From: Streptomyces rhizosphaerihabitans | GTDB lineage: Bacteria > Actinomycetota > Actinomycetes > Streptomycetales > Streptomycetaceae | Direction: 5' to 3' | NCBI RefSeq assembly: GCF_025399795.1 | Contig: NZ_JAODTZ010000004.1 | Coordinates: 248,001-312,000, forward strand | DNA length: 64,000 nt | In this document: piece after piece, positions 34,613 through 43,051 of the stretch | How positions within the stretch are numbered: position 1 is the stretch's first letter | How the letters are laid out: the number at the start of each line of letters is the position of its first letter | The notes under the pieces: generated by a model | The model's input: only the letters and a program-made list of their open reading frames with translations | What the model was told of the DNA's origin: nothing | Database searches by the model: none | Made by a program: the position numbers and the translations under genes

Positions 34613-36352
34613 TCAGGAGGGCCGGGCCATGGCCTTCACGAAGGCGCGTTCCACGTCCGCGGCGGACAGGACGCCGTAGATCTCGCCGGAGTCCTCCACC
34701 ACCAGGTACTCGGTGGCGGGGCTGGCGCGCAGGGCGTCGAGGAGGGCCTCGCCCGCGAGCTCGGCGGAGACCCGCATGCCGTCGGTGAGGTCCTGGGCGA
34801 GGCCGCTGACCGCGACCCAGGGGCGGCGGTGCTCGGGTACGCCGACGATGGCGGCCTCGCGGACGAGGGAGAGCGGTTCGCCGTCGGCGTCGACGACGAC
34901 CAGGGCGCGGGCGCCGACGTCGTTGGCGCGGCGCAGTGCCTCGGAGAGCGGGGTGCTGGTCTCGACCGGGACCGCGCGCCGGGTGAGCGACCGGGCGCGC
35001 AGTTCCGGGAGGTGTTCGCGCAGCCGGGCCATGCGGAGGCTGTTGCCGGCGCCGGTCCAGATGATCGCCGCGAGGATGGCGGCGAGGAGGGCGTCGGTGA
35101 TGGTGTCCATGCCGCCGACGTTCTCCGGGGCGGCGCCGAGCGCTTCGGACTGGGTGAGCAGGGGCAGTCCGATGAGTACGGAGACGGCGAGGGCGCGGCC
35201 GACCCAGGCGGCGGCGACGGTGCCGCTCATCGGCCTGCCGGTGATCTTCCAGACGACGGCGCGGAGCATGCGGCCGCCGTCGAGGGGGAGGCCGGGCAGC
35301 AGGTTGAAGGCGGCCACGATGAGGTTGGAGATCATCAGGCCGGCCAGCAGGACGCCGGGGACCGTGCCGGGCTCCACGGGCAGCATGGCGAGGTAGAAGA
35401 GGCCGGACAGGATGAGGGAGAGCAGCGGGCCGACGAAGGCGAGCACGAACTCCCGGCCGGGGGTCTCGGCTTCTTTCTCGATCTCGGAGACGCCGCCGAA
35501 GAACTGGAGCTGGATCCGGCGTACCGGCAGTTTGAAGCGCAGGGCCGCGACGGTGTGGGCGAGTTCGTGGACGAGTACGGAGGCGTAGAAGGCGACCGCG
35601 AAGAAGAGGGACACCAGGTAGCGGGCGGCGCCGAGTTCGGGCAGGACGCGGTCGAGCTGGCCGCCGAACACCCAGGTGATCAGGGCGGCGACGAGGAACC
35701 AGCTGGGCGCGACGTACACGGGCACGCCGAACGGCCGGCCCATCAGCAGTCCGCCGCCGGGCTCCTTTCCGCGGCGCGGTGGCCGTCCTTTGCCGTTGCC
35801 CGTGCGGGCGCGGGTCCGGTGGGCGTCGGCGGGTTCGTCGTGGTCCGTGGGGGACGGCTCGTCGCCGTGCGCCTCGCTCCGGCCGTCGGACGGCTCGGGG
35901 GGCTCGTTGCGGGCTCCGGTCTCCTCGTTCCCCGCTGTGTGCTCGGTGGAGGCGGGGGCCTTCACCAGCGGGTCGTGGGAGGCTCCGGCGTGGGCCACGG
36001 GCTCCGGAGCGGGCGTGGGGTGCGCCTTGGGTCCGGTCCGGTCCTCAGGCGTGGTGTCGTCGTGGGGCCCGGACTCCGCGTGGGAGGTGGCGTCGGTGGC
36101 TGTGCGGGAGTCGGCCTCGGGGCGGGCGGGGGTTTCCGCCTCGGCCGGGGTGCCGGTGTCCGCGTCGGGGTCCGTCTCGGTCCGGGAGTCGTGACCGGGG
36201 GCCGTGGGCGCCGGCCCGGTGGTGGTCTCGGGCCCGGCCGGTCCGGGGCGTGCGCCGGAGGCCGGACCGGCGGAGGCCGGGGGCCTCTCGTGGTGCTCGG
36301 TCGCCTCGCCGGTACCGGACCGCGGCTGCCCGCTCCCGCCGCTCTCGTCCAC
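34613..36352 (-). CDS. Site-2 protease family (M50) metalloprotease with CBS domains
   Basis: Intramembrane metalloprotease of 579 residues. The first 200 residues are a disordered stretch rich in Pro, Glu, Asp, Thr and Ser. The membrane part starts at GRPFGVPVYVAPSWF and holds the zinc motif HELAH with AHTVAALRF after it, and the second metal motif LPGLPLDGGRML about 110 residues later. Two CBS domains (starting RRAVPVETSTPL and GMRVSAELAGEALL) form the C-terminus and probably sense nucleotides. Closest to rhomboid-unrelated SpoIVFB-type proteases of actinobacteria. I chose GTG 36352 for its GAGGGG site; ATG-type reading from 36454 is possible. Divergent from the RecB-like nuclease. Confidence 0.9.
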   Translation of the reverse strand: MDESGGSGQPRSGTGEATEHHERPPASAGPASGARPGPAGPETTTGPAPTAPGHDSRTETDPDADTGTPAEAETPARPEADSRTATDATSHAESGPHDDTTPEDRTGPKAHPTPAPEPVAHAGASHDPLVKAPASTEHTAGNEETGARNEPPEPSDGRSEAHGDEPSPTDHDEPADAHRTRARTGNGKGRPPRRGKEPGGGLLMGRPFGVPVYVAPSWFLVAALITWVFGGQLDRVLPELGAARYLVSLFFAVAFYASVLVHELAHTVAALRFKLPVRRIQLQFFGGVSEIEKEAETPGREFVLAFVGPLLSLILSGLFYLAMLPVEPGTVPGVLLAGLMISNLIVAAFNLLPGLPLDGGRMLRAVVWKITGRPMSGTVAAAWVGRALAVSVLIGLPLLTQSEALGAAPENVGGMDTITDALLAAILAAIIWTGAGNSLRMARLREHLPELRARSLTRRAVPVETSTPLSEALRRANDVGARALVVVDADGEPLSLVREAAIVGVPEHRRPWVAVSGLAQDLTDGMRVSAELAGEALLDALRASPATEYLVVEDSGEIYGVLSAADVERAFVKAMARPS

Positions 36353-36528
36353 GATGTCCCCTCGTTCGATAGCGTCCCCCGCCCCCGGTTCATGCGGAGC
36401 AGGGGGGTCTGGGTCGATGGTATGCGGCCGTCGCGGCACGTTCCGCCCCGGCACCCCCTCTGTTTTCCGCGCCGTCGCCGCCGCCGGGACCGGTTCGCTG
36501 TCGGTGGCGGGCCGTAAGGTCTGTTGTC

Positions 36529-37446
36529 ATGGAAACCAGTACCGAGGGCGCCGTACCCGAAGAAGCGGCCGCGGCCGGCGAGGCGGGCGCGCCCGTCGCC
36601 GACGGACCGGCCCCGGCGGTCGCGCGCGCGCCCGCCTCGCTGTCGCCCTCGCGTGCCAGTGACTTCATGCAGTGTCCGTTGCTGTACCGGTTCCGGGTGA
36701 TCGACAAGTTGCCCGAGAAGCCGAGCGAGGCCGCGACCAGGGGAACGCTGGTGCACGCGGTCCTCGAGCGGCTCTTCGACGCCCCGGCCTCGGACCGGAC
36801 CGCGCCGCGCGCCAAGTCGATGATCCCCGCCCAGTGGGACCGGCTGAGGGAGACGAAGCCGGAGGTCGTGGAGCTGTTCGCCGACGACCCGGAGGGCGAG
36901 CGGCTCGCGCGCTGGCTCACCGAGGCCGAGCAGTTGGTGGAGCGCTGGTTCACGCTGGAGGATCCGACGCGGCTGGAACCGGCCGAGCGGGAGCTGTTCG
37001 TCGAGGCGCGGCTGGATTCCGGGCTCACCCTGCGCGGCATCATCGACCGGGTCGACGTGGCCCCGACGGGCGAGGTCCGGATCGTCGACTACAAGACGGG
37101 CAAGGCGCCCCGGCCCGAGTATGCCGAGGGTGCCCTGTTCCAGATGAAGTTCTACGCCCTGGTGGTGTGGCGGCTGAAGCGGGTGGTTCCGCGCCGTCTT
37201 CAGCTCGTCTATCTCGGCAGCGGTGACGTGCTGACGTACGACCCGGAGATCGCGGACCTGGAGCGGGTCGAGCGCAAGCTGCTCGCTCTGTGGGACGCGA
37301 TCCGGGAGGCGACGGAGACGGGCGAGTGGCGGCCGCGTCCCACCAAACTCTGCGGCTGGTGCGACCACCAGGCGGTGTGTCCGGAATTCGGTGGTACTCC
37401 CCCGGTGTATCCGCTCCCGGTCAGGGCGCCCGGGTCGGGCGGCTGA
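36529..37446 (+). CDS. RecB-like PD-(D/E)XK nuclease family protein
   Basis: Protein of 305 residues with a RecB/AddB-type nuclease fold. Motifs visible are SPSRASDFMQCPLLYRFR at about 40-57, RGTLVHAVLERLF with the conserved Gly and His, IIDRVDVAP with the first metal Asp, and VRIVDYKTGKAPRP with the D-x-K pair. Cysteines at CPLL and near the C-terminus (LCGWCDHQAVC) fit the iron-sulfur cluster seen in AddB- and Cas4-like nucleases. The first 35 residues are low-complexity. It stands alone, without a helicase, so its DNA repair role is inferred. ATG at 36529. Confidence 0.9.
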   Translation: METSTEGAVPEEAAAAGEAGAPVADGPAPAVARAPASLSPSRASDFMQCPLLYRFRVIDKLPEKPSEAATRGTLVHAVLERLFDAPASDRTAPRAKSMIPAQWDRLRETKPEVVELFADDPEGERLARWLTEAEQLVERWFTLEDPTRLEPAERELFVEARLDSGLTLRGIIDRVDVAPTGEVRIVDYKTGKAPRPEYAEGALFQMKFYALVVWRLKRVVPRRLQLVYLGSGDVLTYDPEIADLERVERKLLALWDAIREATETGEWRPRPTKLCGWCDHQAVCPEFGGTPPVYPLPVRAPGSGG

Positions 37447-37683
37447 GGGCTGTTCCGTGGTTCCCGGTGGATCGGCGCGCGATGTCGGATGCTGGGGCCC
37501 CTCCCACGCCTTTCGGGCTGTGGGGGAGCGTCGCGAGGCGGAGGGTCGTCCTCGGGCTGGGCGTACGCGGGTGAGCCGACAACGCGGTGAGATGCGGTGC
37601 CGGGCGTCGCGGGTCCGGCGGGAATTGTCGGACAGGCCGTAGGAGCAGGGCAGAATGGGGCCGGACTAGCGAAGGAGACTTAC

Positions 37684-38355
37684 GTGGCCATCCGCGTCCT
37701 ACTGGTCGACGACCAGCCGCTGCTGCGCACCGGCTTCCGGATGATTCTGGAAGCGGAGCAGGACCTGGCGGTCGTCGGCGAGGCCGGTGACGGTCTCCAG
37801 GCACTCGATCAGGTGCGTGCGCTGCAGCCCGATGTGGTTCTGATGGACATCCGTATGCCGCGGATGGACGGTGTCGAGGCGACCCGGCAGATCACCGGCC
37901 CCGGCCGGGACGGTCCGGCGAAGGTCCTCGTCCTGACGACGTTCGACCTCGACGAGTATGTGGTGGAGGCGCTTCGCGCGGGCGCCAGCGGTTTCCTCCT
38001 GAAGGACGCGCCCGCCAATGAACTGGTGCAGGCGATCCGGGTGGTCGCGGCGGGCGAGGCGATGCTCGCGCCGAGCATCACGCGCCGGCTGCTCGACAAG
38101 TACGCGGGCCATCTGCCGTCCGGCGACGAGCCGGTTCCGGACACGTTGCACACGCTGACCGACCGTGAGGTCGAGGTGCTCAAGCTGGTGGCGCGCGGGC
38201 TGTCGAACGCGGAGATCGCGGCCGATCTGTTCGTCAGCGAGACCACGGTCAAGACGCATGTGGGGCATGTCCTGACGAAGCTGGGGCTGCGCGACCGGGT
38301 GCAGGCCGCGGTGTACGCGTACGAGAGCGGGCTGGTGCGTCCCGGGGCTCAGTAG
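37684..38355 (+). CDS. NarL/FixJ-type response regulator
   Basis: Response regulator of 223 residues. Receiver domain: acidic pair in LLVDDQPLL, phospho-acceptor Asp in PDVVLMDIRMP (about residue 54), Thr in VLVLTTFD and Lys in FLLKDAP. A LuxR-type helix-turn-helix at the C-terminus contains LTDREVEVLKLVARGLSNAEIA and VKTHVGHVLTKL. The GTG at 37684 has GAAGGAG about seven bases upstream; the open frame from 37597 has no such site. No sensor kinase gene lies within the window next to it, so it is an orphan or has a distant partner. Confidence 0.93.
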   Translation: MAIRVLLVDDQPLLRTGFRMILEAEQDLAVVGEAGDGLQALDQVRALQPDVVLMDIRMPRMDGVEATRQITGPGRDGPAKVLVLTTFDLDEYVVEALRAGASGFLLKDAPANELVQAIRVVAAGEAMLAPSITRRLLDKYAGHLPSGDEPVPDTLHTLTDREVEVLKLVARGLSNAEIAADLFVSETTVKTHVGHVLTKLGLRDRVQAAVYAYESGLVRPGAQ

Positions 38356-38396
38356 CGCCGGTTCGCCGGGCCGGTCCCGGTTCGCTGCAGGCAGCG

Positions 38397-38435
38397 CGAA
38401 GGGCGCCCGTTCCGGTGAGGAACGGGCGCCCTTCG
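38397..38435. terminator. Bidirectional terminator
   Basis: A perfect 17-base stem (38397-38413 and 38419-38435) with a five-base loop GGTGA, between the convergent response regulator and peptide-binding protein genes. Confidence 0.88.
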
Positions 38436-38462
38436 TGTACGGCGGTCACGAGCGGTGCCCGG

Positions 38463-40040
38463 TCAGCCCTTGTAGATCTCCCAGAAGCGGAACACGGTCG
38501 AGGCGTCGAGGCAGTTCTCGAGGCCGTAGACGCTGTCGCGCGCGACGGCGTACTGCTTGGCCTGCCAGATCGGGAGGACGGGCACGTCCTTGGCGACCAG
38601 GTCCTGGAGCTTGCCGTATTCGGCCTCGGTCGAGGCGCGGTCGCTCTCGGCGGCCGTCTTCGGGATGAGGGTGCCGGTGATCGTGCTGTTGGTGTAGTTG
38701 TTGCTCAGCACGTTGCCCTTGCCGAAGAACGGGGCCGTGAAGTTGTCCGGGTCCGGGTAGTCGGGCACCCAGCCCTTCACGTACACGCCGTACTTGCCCG
38801 CGGTGACGTCCTGCTCGTACTGGCCGTAGGCGACGGACTTCACGTTCGCGTCGAAGAGTCCGCTGGCGTTGAGCTGCTTGGCGATCGCCTTGAACTCCTG
38901 GTCCGTGGCGGGACCGTAGCGCGACGGGGTCGACCAGAGGGTGAGCTTCACCTTGCCGGTGATGCCCTCGGTGCGCAGTGCGGCCGCGGCCTTGGACCGC
39001 GAGGGGCGGGCGCCGTAGGTGTCGAAGAAGGACGTGCTGTGCCCGGCGACGCCGGACGGGACGATCGAGTACAGCGGGGTCGCGGTGTCCTGGTAGACGT
39101 CGCCGACGAGGGCGTCGCGGTCCAGGAGGTAGGCGATGGCCTTGCGGACACCGAGCTTGCCGGCCACCGGGTCGTCCATGTTGAAGACGAGGTGCTGGAC
39201 TTCGGCGCTGGATCCCTCGATGACGTTGATGCCGCTGTCGGCCGCGGAGTCGTTCTGGATCGCCGCGATGTCGTCGGCGGCGAGGCCTCGGTAGGCGACG
39301 TCGATCTGCTTGTTCAGCAGGGAGTTCTTCAGAGCCGCCTGGTCGCCGTGGAAGAACTGCAGCGTGACGCCGGTGTTCTTGGCCTTGACGGTGCCCTTGT
39401 AGCTCGGGTTGACCGAGAAGACGGCCTTGTCGTGGCTGAACGAGTCGAGCTTGTACGGGCCGGAACCGACGGCCTCGTTGTCCTTGCGGAGCGCGTTCGT
39501 GGCGTACTGCTGGTGGTCCACGATCGAGCCGGCGCCGGAGGCGATCTTGCTCGGGAAGGTGGCGTCGGCGTACTTGAGGCGGAAGACGACGGTCTGGGCG
39601 TCCGGAGTGACGACCCGGTCGAGCATCGGGAACATGATCGCCGGACCGGCACCGTCGTTGATCTTCAGCGTGCGGTCGAAGGAGAACTTCACGTCCGCCG
39701 AGGTGAGCGCGTCACCGTTGCTGAACTTCAGACCGTCCTGCAGCGTGCACTTGTACACCTTGGTGTTGGTGTCGGTGAACGCGCACTCCTTGGCCGCTTC
39801 CGGCTCGGGCTCGGTTCCGCCCTTGGGGAAGCTCAACAGCGACTGGAAGACGTTGTTGAACAGCAGCCACGATCCTGGGTCGTAGCCGGAAGCTGGGTCG
39901 GTGGCCAGGACGTCGTCGGACATCCCGATCACCACGGAGGAGCTACTGCTCCCGGTACTGCCCGTCTCCGAGCCGCAGCCGGTCAGCAGGCCGGAGGCCA
40001 GCCCCGCCACGATCGGCAGGACTGGCCACTGGTTACGCAT
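38463..40040 (-). CDS. ABC transporter substrate-binding lipoprotein (family 5, oligopeptide type)
   Basis: Extracytoplasmic solute-binding protein of 525 residues. The signal peptide ends in the lipobox LLTGC, followed by a Ser/Thr/Gly-rich linker and the SBP_bac_5 fold: DPASGYDPGSWLLFNNVFQSL, the typical YKCTLQDGLKFSNGDALTSADVKFS segment (parts cited) and KGWVPDYPDPDNF. It binds peptides or similar ligands for uptake. ATG at 40040 is one of three closely spaced starts (GTG at 40046 and 40052); the ribosome site AAGG fits 40046 best, so the first residues are uncertain. No permease or ATPase gene is adjacent. It is a paralogue of the next gene. Confidence 0.9.
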   Translation of the reverse strand: MRNQWPVLPIVAGLASGLLTGCGSETGSTGSSSSSVVIGMSDDVLATDPASGYDPGSWLLFNNVFQSLLSFPKGGTEPEPEAAKECAFTDTNTKVYKCTLQDGLKFSNGDALTSADVKFSFDRTLKINDGAGPAIMFPMLDRVVTPDAQTVVFRLKYADATFPSKIASGAGSIVDHQQYATNALRKDNEAVGSGPYKLDSFSHDKAVFSVNPSYKGTVKAKNTGVTLQFFHGDQAALKNSLLNKQIDVAYRGLAADDIAAIQNDSAADSGINVIEGSSAEVQHLVFNMDDPVAGKLGVRKAIAYLLDRDALVGDVYQDTATPLYSIVPSGVAGHSTSFFDTYGARPSRSKAAAALRTEGITGKVKLTLWSTPSRYGPATDQEFKAIAKQLNASGLFDANVKSVAYGQYEQDVTAGKYGVYVKGWVPDYPDPDNFTAPFFGKGNVLSNNYTNSTITGTLIPKTAAESDRASTEAEYGKLQDLVAKDVPVLPIWQAKQYAVARDSVYGLENCLDASTVFRFWEIYKG

Positions 40041-40102
40041 GTTCACTTGCACGTGCCTTGTCGTTGGATCTACTGAACCCGAGACTGTAGGGCCCCAGGC
40101 CG

Positions 40103-40128
40103 GATCCGGGGCCTGACGGCCCCGGATC
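40103..40128. terminator. Hairpin between the two substrate-binding protein genes
   Basis: An 11-base perfect stem, GATCCGGGGCC and its complement, with the loop TGAC. It follows the minus-strand gene at 40140 and suggests the two paralogues are transcribed separately. Confidence 0.75.
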
Positions 40129-40139
40129 GGATGGTTCCG

Positions 40140-41744
40140 TTACCCGCTGACGCCGCGGCTGAGCTCCCACAGCTGAAGCGTGGAGGAGGAGTTGAGCGCC
40201 CACTCCGAGCCCGTGATGTTGTCGCGGGCGGCGATGTACTGCTTGCCCTGCCACAGCGGGATCAGCGGGACGTCCTTCGCGACGATGTCCTGAATGGTCG
40301 TGAGACTCTTCGACGCGCTGAGGCGGTCGGCCTCACGCCGGGAGGCGGGGATCAGGTTGTTGATGATGTCGCCGTTCGAGTAGGGCGACTTGAGGAAGTT
40401 GTCCTTGTCGAGGAACGGCGCCAGGTAGTTGTCGGCGTCCGGGAAGTCGGGGAACCAACCCATGCCCCAGACGTCGTACTTGCCGGCCCGCTCGGCGGGG
40501 ACGAACTTGTCCCAGCTCGTGCCCTGAGTGGTGACGTCGAAGAGGCCGCTCGCGTTGAGCTGCTTCTTCAGGATGTCGAATTCCTGCGCGGTGACCGTGC
40601 CGTAGTGGTCGGTCGTGTAGTGCAGGGTGACCTTGACCGGGGTGGTGATGCCGGCCTTGGTGAGCAGCGTCCGGGCCCTGCTGACGCTCGGGTCACCGTA
40701 CTTGTTGAAGAACGCGTTGGAGTGACCCGTGATGGTCGCCGGGACCATCGAGTAGAGCGGCTCGGCCTGCGAACCGTACACCTTGGCGACGAGCTCACCG
40801 CGGTTGATGAGCTGCGCCATGGCCTGGCGGACGGCCGTGGACTTCACCGACGGGGAGTCGGTGTTGAAGGCCAGGTAGCGGATTTCCAGGCCGGGCATCT
40901 CGTTCAGGTTGATGTTGCCACCCGAAGCGTTGTCCAGCTTGGTGATCTGCGCCGGCGTCATCGAGCGCGTCATCAGGTCGATGTCGCCCTTTTCGAGGGC
41001 GGTACCCATGGTCGCGGCGCTCTCGTAGGAGCGCATCTCGACCTTGGAGTTCTTGATCTTCAACTGCCCCTTGTAGTGGGAGTTCTTCGTGAAGACGGCC
41101 TTGACGACGGTGTCGTCCTTGACCTCGGTCTCCACGGTGTAAGGCCCGGAGCCGTCTACGGAGAAGCCGTCGCGCAGCTTGTTCTTCTCGTAGTCCTTCG
41201 GGTTCACGATGCCGGCGACCGGGGTCGACAGCTTGAACGGGAAGGTGGCGTCGGCGCTGTTGAGGTGGAAGATCACCTCGCGGTCGCCCCGCGTCTCGAC
41301 GGTGTCGATGGTGGACAGCAGGGCGAACACACCACTGTCGGCCTTGATGGCCCTCGCACGGTCGATCGAGAACTTGACGTCCTTCGCGGTGATCGCGTCA
41401 CCGTTGGAGAACTCCAGGCCCTCGCGCAGCGTGCACGAGTAACGCTCGTTGCCGCTGTCGCTGAACCCGCACTTCTCGGCAGCCTCGGGCTGCGGCTGAC
41501 CGTCACCACGCGGCTGGACCATCAGCGTCTGCACGGTCTGACGCAGCACGTTCCAGGTGCCGACGTCGTACGCGTAGGCGGGGTCGAACGGCGCCGGGGC
41601 CTCCTTGGAGGCGGTGAACTGGTCCGTGGTACCGACAACGATGGCATCGCCGCTGTCGCCCCCGCTGGCGGACCCGCCGCACGCGGCGAGCACTGGGGCG
41701 AGCAAGCCGACCACGGCCGGCATCACCAAAGTCTTGCGGTTCAT
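40140..41744 (-). CDS. ABC transporter substrate-binding lipoprotein (family 5, oligopeptide type)
   Basis: Second solute-binding lipoprotein, 534 residues, with signal peptide MNRKTLVMPAVVGLLAPV ending in lipobox LAAC. The SBP_bac_5 fold shows APAPFDPAYAYDVGTWNVLRQ, YSCTLREGLEFSNGDAITAKD and MGWFPDFPDADNYLAPF, each matching the equivalent block of its neighbour, so the pair arose by duplication. The ligand is probably a peptide. The operon lacks the membrane and ATPase components found in complete opp or dpp loci. The 465-base region upstream must contain its promoter. Confidence 0.92.
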   Translation of the reverse strand: MNRKTLVMPAVVGLLAPVLAACGGSASGGDSGDAIVVGTTDQFTASKEAPAPFDPAYAYDVGTWNVLRQTVQTLMVQPRGDGQPQPEAAEKCGFSDSGNERYSCTLREGLEFSNGDAITAKDVKFSIDRARAIKADSGVFALLSTIDTVETRGDREVIFHLNSADATFPFKLSTPVAGIVNPKDYEKNKLRDGFSVDGSGPYTVETEVKDDTVVKAVFTKNSHYKGQLKIKNSKVEMRSYESAATMGTALEKGDIDLMTRSMTPAQITKLDNASGGNINLNEMPGLEIRYLAFNTDSPSVKSTAVRQAMAQLINRGELVAKVYGSQAEPLYSMVPATITGHSNAFFNKYGDPSVSRARTLLTKAGITTPVKVTLHYTTDHYGTVTAQEFDILKKQLNASGLFDVTTQGTSWDKFVPAERAGKYDVWGMGWFPDFPDADNYLAPFLDKDNFLKSPYSNGDIINNLIPASRREADRLSASKSLTTIQDIVAKDVPLIPLWQGKQYIAARDNITGSEWALNSSSTLQLWELSRGVSG

Positions 41745-42209
41745 GCTCGTGTTTCTCCAGAGCTGTAGTTTCCGCGAACCGGCATGCAGGGGTGGCGCGG
41801 CGGGTCACGGGGTTACGGCGATGTTCTCGCGATGACATTAGTCCGCACCGCCAGGTCGGCCATCAGGTGCCGGAGCCGGCTTCCGCTCACGCTGCGAAAC
41901 CGGGCGTGGACGCACCGATAACCCGACACGGGAAGGATTAGTGCAGGGTTTCATCAATCGGTACACAAGGGCACGTCGCCCCCTCACGAATGGGGGGTGC
42001 GGGCACAAGTCGGTCCTGCTGTCGACCCTCCAACACGTGGCGAACGTCACACCGTCAAATTGATTGAGGAGTACCGGAATTCAGCCATCCGCCCCGTTAT
42101 GAATTTCCGTCGCGCCGCCGCTCGCACTTACCACAGGGAACCGCCGGACCCGTCCCCGGTATTCGGTACCGCACGCCGGGTGATTCGGCGGCTCACGCTC
42201 GGTGAACGT
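41745..42209. other. Intergenic region upstream of the substrate-binding protein gene
   Basis: Non-coding stretch between a minus-strand HAD gene end and the minus-strand lipoprotein start. It has several AT-richer parts (41925-41965 and 42050-42110). A weak CCCCC/GGGGG pairing occurs at about 41979-41996. I found no gene, clear terminator or riboswitch. Confidence 0.5.
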
Positions 42210-42911
42210 TCAGCGCATTTCCGTCATCAGACGGTGCAGAAAGGGCAGATCGACCTCTTCGAGGGAACTCACGACCGTGCGGCGGGCGGCCGGGGCGATG
42301 GGCGCGACCGAGGGGACGGCGACCACCTGGCAGCCGGCGGCCTCGGCTGAGGCGACACCGGTCGAGGTGTCCTCGATGACGGCACATCGCGCCGGTTCGG
42401 CGCCGAGCCGCGTGGCCGCGAGGAGATACGGGTCGGGGAACGGCTTGGTCCGCTCCACCTCGTCGCCCGCGACGGTCAGCGCGAAGAAGTGGGAGCCGAT
42501 CACGCCCAGGACGCGGTCGATGATCCGCCGGTGCGAGGCGGAGACCAGCGCGGTGGGGATCTCGTGCGCCGCCAGTTCGGCGAGGAGTCTGAGCGCGCCG
42601 GGCATCAGCGGCAGGGAGTGGCCGATGCGCTCCTCGAACCCGTCGTTGAGCAGCACGGACAGCTCGGGGAGGGTGATGTCGGCACCCGTGGCCTCGATGA
42701 GGAAGCCCGCGCTGCGGGTCATCGGGCCGCCGACCACCACATGGCGCCAGGAGTCGTCCAGCGCGTGGCCGAGGGCGTTGAAGACCTCGACCTCCACGTC
42801 CCACCAGAATCCCTCGGTGTCCACCAGGGTTCCGTCCATGTCGAGGAGAACGGCCTGCAGGGCGGAGCCTTCGGCCGTACGAGTTCCGAGCGCGGGGACC
42901 GTACTGGTCAT
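42210..42911 (-). CDS. HAD-superfamily hydrolase (beta-phosphoglucomutase/phosphatase type)
   Basis: Phosphatase-like protein of 233 residues. Motif I LLDMDGTLVDTEGF has the nucleophile Asp and acid-base Asp; a helical cap of subclass I follows; motif II is ALVSASHRR; motif III Lys is in ERTKPFPDPYLLAA; and motif IV is CAVIEDTSTGVASAEAAG. It hydrolyses or isomerises a phosphate ester; substrate unknown. The ATG at 42911 has a strong AAGGAGGTG nine bases upstream. It sits after metH, separated by a terminator. Confidence 0.92.
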   Translation of the reverse strand: MTSTVPALGTRTAEGSALQAVLLDMDGTLVDTEGFWWDVEVEVFNALGHALDDSWRHVVVGGPMTRSAGFLIEATGADITLPELSVLLNDGFEERIGHSLPLMPGALRLLAELAAHEIPTALVSASHRRIIDRVLGVIGSHFFALTVAGDEVERTKPFPDPYLLAATRLGAEPARCAVIEDTSTGVASAEAAGCQVVAVPSVAPIAPAARRTVVSSLEEVDLPFLHRLMTEMR

Positions 42912-42937
42912 CCTGGCGCACCTCCTTGAGGGACGAT

Positions 42938-42979
42938 CAGGCCGGTTGCCCCCTTTTACGCCAGGGGACAACCGGCCTG
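42938..42979 (-). terminator. Terminator after metH
   Basis: CAGGCCGGTTG plus CCCC (42938-42952) pairs with GGGG, one unpaired A and CAACCGGCCTG (42964-42979), around a T-rich loop. It lies downstream of metH on the minus strand. Confidence 0.85.
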
Positions 42980-43051
42980 CGATGGACCGACCAGTGTACG
43001 ACTTATCCGATCAGTGTGCGTGGCAGCACGGATCGCAGCGCGTCGGTGCCC

